Shown here: one piece after another, positions 4,024-5,590 of the stretch
How the letters are laid out: the number at the start of each line of letters is the position of its first letter
Numbering within the stretch: the first letter of the stretch is position 1
Assembly: GCA_949746285.1 (NCBI GenBank)
Contig: CATJZH010000192.1
Location: forward strand, 1 to 5,590
Origin: an uncultured Clostridia bacterium
Lineage (GTDB): Bacteria; Bacillota; Clostridia; TANB77; CAG-508
DNA: 5,590 nucleotides
Direction of reading: 5' to 3'
The notes under the pieces: generated by a model
What the model saw: the letters and a program-made list of their open reading frames with translations, nothing else
Database searches by the model: none
Told to the model about the DNA's origin: nothing
Program-made: the position numbers and the translations under genes

Positions 4024-5349
4024 TTATTTTTCCAAAAATCCTTTGTAATGTCTCATTACTAATTGTGATTCTAATTGTTGAACTGTTTCTAATGCAACAC
4101 CAACTACAATTAATATTGATGTACCACCAAATGAAATATCTACACTTGAGAATCTCATAAGCATTGGTAATATTGCTATTAAACTTAAGAATATTGCTCC
4201 AAACCATGTTAATTTTCCAAGTATTGATTTCAAATAATCTGTTGTTGGTTTTCCAGCTCTAATTCCTGGTATAAACCCACCATTTTGTTTTATGTTTGTT
4301 GCAACTTCTGCTGGATTAAATGTTGCATAAGTATAGAAAAATGTGAATCCTACTATTAAAACTAAATACACTATTGCATTTGCTAAAGAATATCCCCAAG
4401 CTACACTTGATGAAGATGTTGCTATTGAAAATTGGTATAATCCTGCTAAAAATCCTGTTCCACCAATTTTATCTGCAGCAAATATTTGAATCATCATTGC
4501 TGGAAAAGTCATAAATGAAGAAGCAAATATTACTGGCATAACTCCTGCCATTGCTAATTTTAATGGTATGTGTGTATTTTGTCCGCCATACATTTTTCTT
4601 CCCACAACTTTTTTAGCATATTGAACAGGAACTCTTCTTTCTGCTTGTTGTACAAATACAACACCTGCTACTAATACAATAGCTCCTATTATAATTGCAA
4701 GGGCTGTAACTATACCTACTGTACTTACTGCGCCATTTGTTACTATTACATTCCATAAAGTAACTACTCCTGAAGGTAATCTTGAAATTATACCAATAAA
4801 AATTATCATTGATATTCCATTTCCAATACCTTTATTTGTGATTTGCTCACCAAGCCACATTAGTATTGCTGTACCTGTCATTAAAGATAATACAACTATA
4901 GCACCTGTTAAGAATCCTGGATTTATGAAAACTCCTGAAGTACTATAAGATATGTATATACCTAAACCTTCAACTAAAGATAATACTAAACTTACTAGTT
5001 TTGTATATTTATTTATTTTTTGTTTTCCTGTTTCACCACCTTCCTTCATTAGCTTTTCTAATGAAGGTATTATCATAGCTAACAATTGAATAACAATTGA
5101 TGCTGTGATATATGGTGTTATTGTCATTGAGAATATTGATAATTTTGAAAATGCACCACCAGAAATTGTATTTATTAAACCAGTTAAACTTCCTGTTGCT
5201 GATTGCATTTGTTCGCCAAGAGCTATAGTATCAACGCCTGGCACTGTTATAAAACAACCAAATCTAAAAATTATTATTAAAACTAATGTATATAATAATT
5301 TTTTTCTTACATCTGGTGTTTTCAAAGCATTTTTAATAGTTTTGAACAA
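4024..5349 (-). CDS. secY: Protein translocase channel subunit SecY, TTG start
   Basis: SecY forms the membrane channel of the SecYEG translocon, through which SecA or the ribosome moves secretory proteins and inserts membrane proteins. The 441-residue product has the family length and hydrophobic pattern of ten membrane segments. The first is about 18-36. The plug and lateral-gate region is GGAFSKLSIFSMTITPYI (64-81), containing signature 1. Signature 2 lies around LGEQITNKGIGNGIS (166-180). The cytosolic loops that contact SecA and ribosome are ERRVPVQYAKKVVGRKMYGG (237-256) and NPAEVATNIKQNGGFIPGIR (345-364). The start is TTG at 5349, directly after the rplO stop TAG, with GAGGTGA five bases upstream; it gives the usual MFKTIKNALK N-terminus and no nearby ATG fits. 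Tight junction with rplO suggests translational coupling. It is followed by the hairpin-containing gap before adk. Confidence 0.98.
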   Translation of the reverse strand: MFKTIKNALKTPDVRKKLLYTLVLIIIFRFGCFITVPGVDTIALGEQMQSATGSLTGLINTISGGAFSKLSIFSMTITPYITASIVIQLLAMIIPSLEKLMKEGGETGKQKINKYTKLVSLVLSLVEGLGIYISYSTSGVFINPGFLTGAIVVLSLMTGTAILMWLGEQITNKGIGNGISMIIFIGIISRLPSGVVTLWNVIVTNGAVSTVGIVTALAIIIGAIVLVAGVVFVQQAERRVPVQYAKKVVGRKMYGGQNTHIPLKLAMAGVMPVIFASSFMTFPAMMIQIFAADKIGGTGFLAGLYQFSIATSSSSVAWGYSLANAIVYLVLIVGFTFFYTYATFNPAEVATNIKQNGGFIPGIRAGKPTTDYLKSILGKLTWFGAIFLSLIAILPMLMRFSSVDISFGGTSILIVVGVALETVQQLESQLVMRHYKGFLEK

Positions 5350-5590
5350 CTAAGTCACCTCAATCTTTCCACCTGCAGCTTCTATTTTTTCTGCAGCAGC
5401 TTTAGTAAATCTTTTTGCTTTAACTGTTAAAGCTTTTTCTAAGCTTCCTGTAGCTAAAACAACTATTCCATCATTTATTTTTCCTATTATTCCTTCTGCT
5501 AATAAAGTTTCTGCTGTAACTTCTTTTGCTTCTGATTTATTAAGCATTGTTAATGTTACTTCTGTATAATTTTTAGCATGAATGTTTGTA
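5350..5590 (-). CDS. rplO: 50S ribosomal protein L15, C-terminal part (runs off the right edge)
   Basis: L15 is a late-assembling 50S protein that binds 23S rRNA. Its frame is open to the window edge, giving the last 79 residues of a protein normally about 145 long. Reading begins TNIHAKNYTEVTLTMLNKSE and ends KIEAAGGKIEVT. The C-terminal region has the L15 pattern of a short beta segment (DGIVVLATGSL) followed by LTVKAKRFTKAAAEKIEAAGG. The internal ATG at 5547 is not the start; conserved L15 sequence continues upstream of it. The last codons (GAG GTG A) double as the Shine-Dalgarno sequence for secY, and the stop TAG (5352-5350) abuts the secY TTG. The gene order rplO-secY is universal in bacterial spc operons. 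Confidence 0.97.
   Translation of the reverse strand, partial: TNIHAKNYTEVTLTMLNKSEAKEVTAETLLAEGIIGKINDGIVVLATGSLEKALTVKAKRFTKAAAEKIEAAGGKIEVT
5355..5361 (-). promoter_or_regulatory. secY ribosome binding site embedded in the end of rplO
   Basis: GAGGTGA on the minus strand overlaps the rplO codons for Glu-Val-Thr. It is five bases before the TTG at 5349. Together with the abutting TAG-TTG junction this supports initiation at TTG by ribosomes arriving from rplO. Confidence 0.85.

Noticed and set aside
3971..4207. Minus-strand 78-codon frame overlapping the end of secY and the hairpin block
   Set aside because: It is out of frame with secY, which has a clean conserved C-terminus here, and its translation is low-complexity with no family resemblance.
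5105..5353. Plus-strand open frame of 82 codons opposite the secY N-terminal region
   Set aside because: It is antisense to conserved SecY segments and resembles no known family; low GC content makes such shadow frames common.

Overview
This window is a slice of the universally conserved ribosomal-protein superoperon, the end of the spc operon running into the alpha operon. All genes are on the minus strand, so transcription runs from right to left. In transcription order they are rplO (L15, 5' part outside the window), secY, adk, map, infA (IF-1), rpmJ (L36), rpsM (S13), rpsK (S11), rpsD (S4) and the first codons of rpoA. Base composition is strongly AT-rich (roughly 30% G+C by eye), and nearly every gene has a strong AGGAGG-type ribosome binding site. 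Low G+C, this gene order, rpsD sitting inside the alpha operon (in Bacillus subtilis it lies elsewhere) and zinc-ligand versions of S4, L36 and adenylate kinase together point to a low-GC Firmicute, most likely a member of the Clostridia or a close relative. I cannot name the species.

Right part (about 3845-5590): the C-terminal half of L15, the SecY channel subunit, and a 179-bp gap holding two adjacent hairpins and a promoter-like sequence facing adk. secY starts at a TTG that directly abuts the rplO stop codon. Middle part (about 2093-3844): adk and map overlap by 8 bp, then a 101-bp gap with a candidate extended -10 promoter leads into infA, which also starts at TTG. The small KOW-domain gene that often sits between map and infA in Firmicutes is absent. 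Left part (1-2092): rpmJ is followed by a 205-bp leader before rpsM with two clear inverted repeats, then rpsK, rpsD and rpoA, separated by gaps of 73, 108 and 77 bp.

The genes serve protein synthesis and its immediate downstream steps: ribosomal proteins and IF-1 build and start the ribosome, SecY exports proteins, methionine aminopeptidase trims new N-termini, adenylate kinase balances adenine nucleotides, and rpoA supplies the RNA polymerase alpha subunit. The coding content is ordinary and I see no mobile element, CRISPR array, tRNA or rRNA and no exotic system. The items worth a second look are in the non-coding gaps (the rpsM leader RNA, the secY-adk element, the palindrome at the infA promoter), two non-ATG starts, and small departures in adenylate kinase from the usual family motifs.
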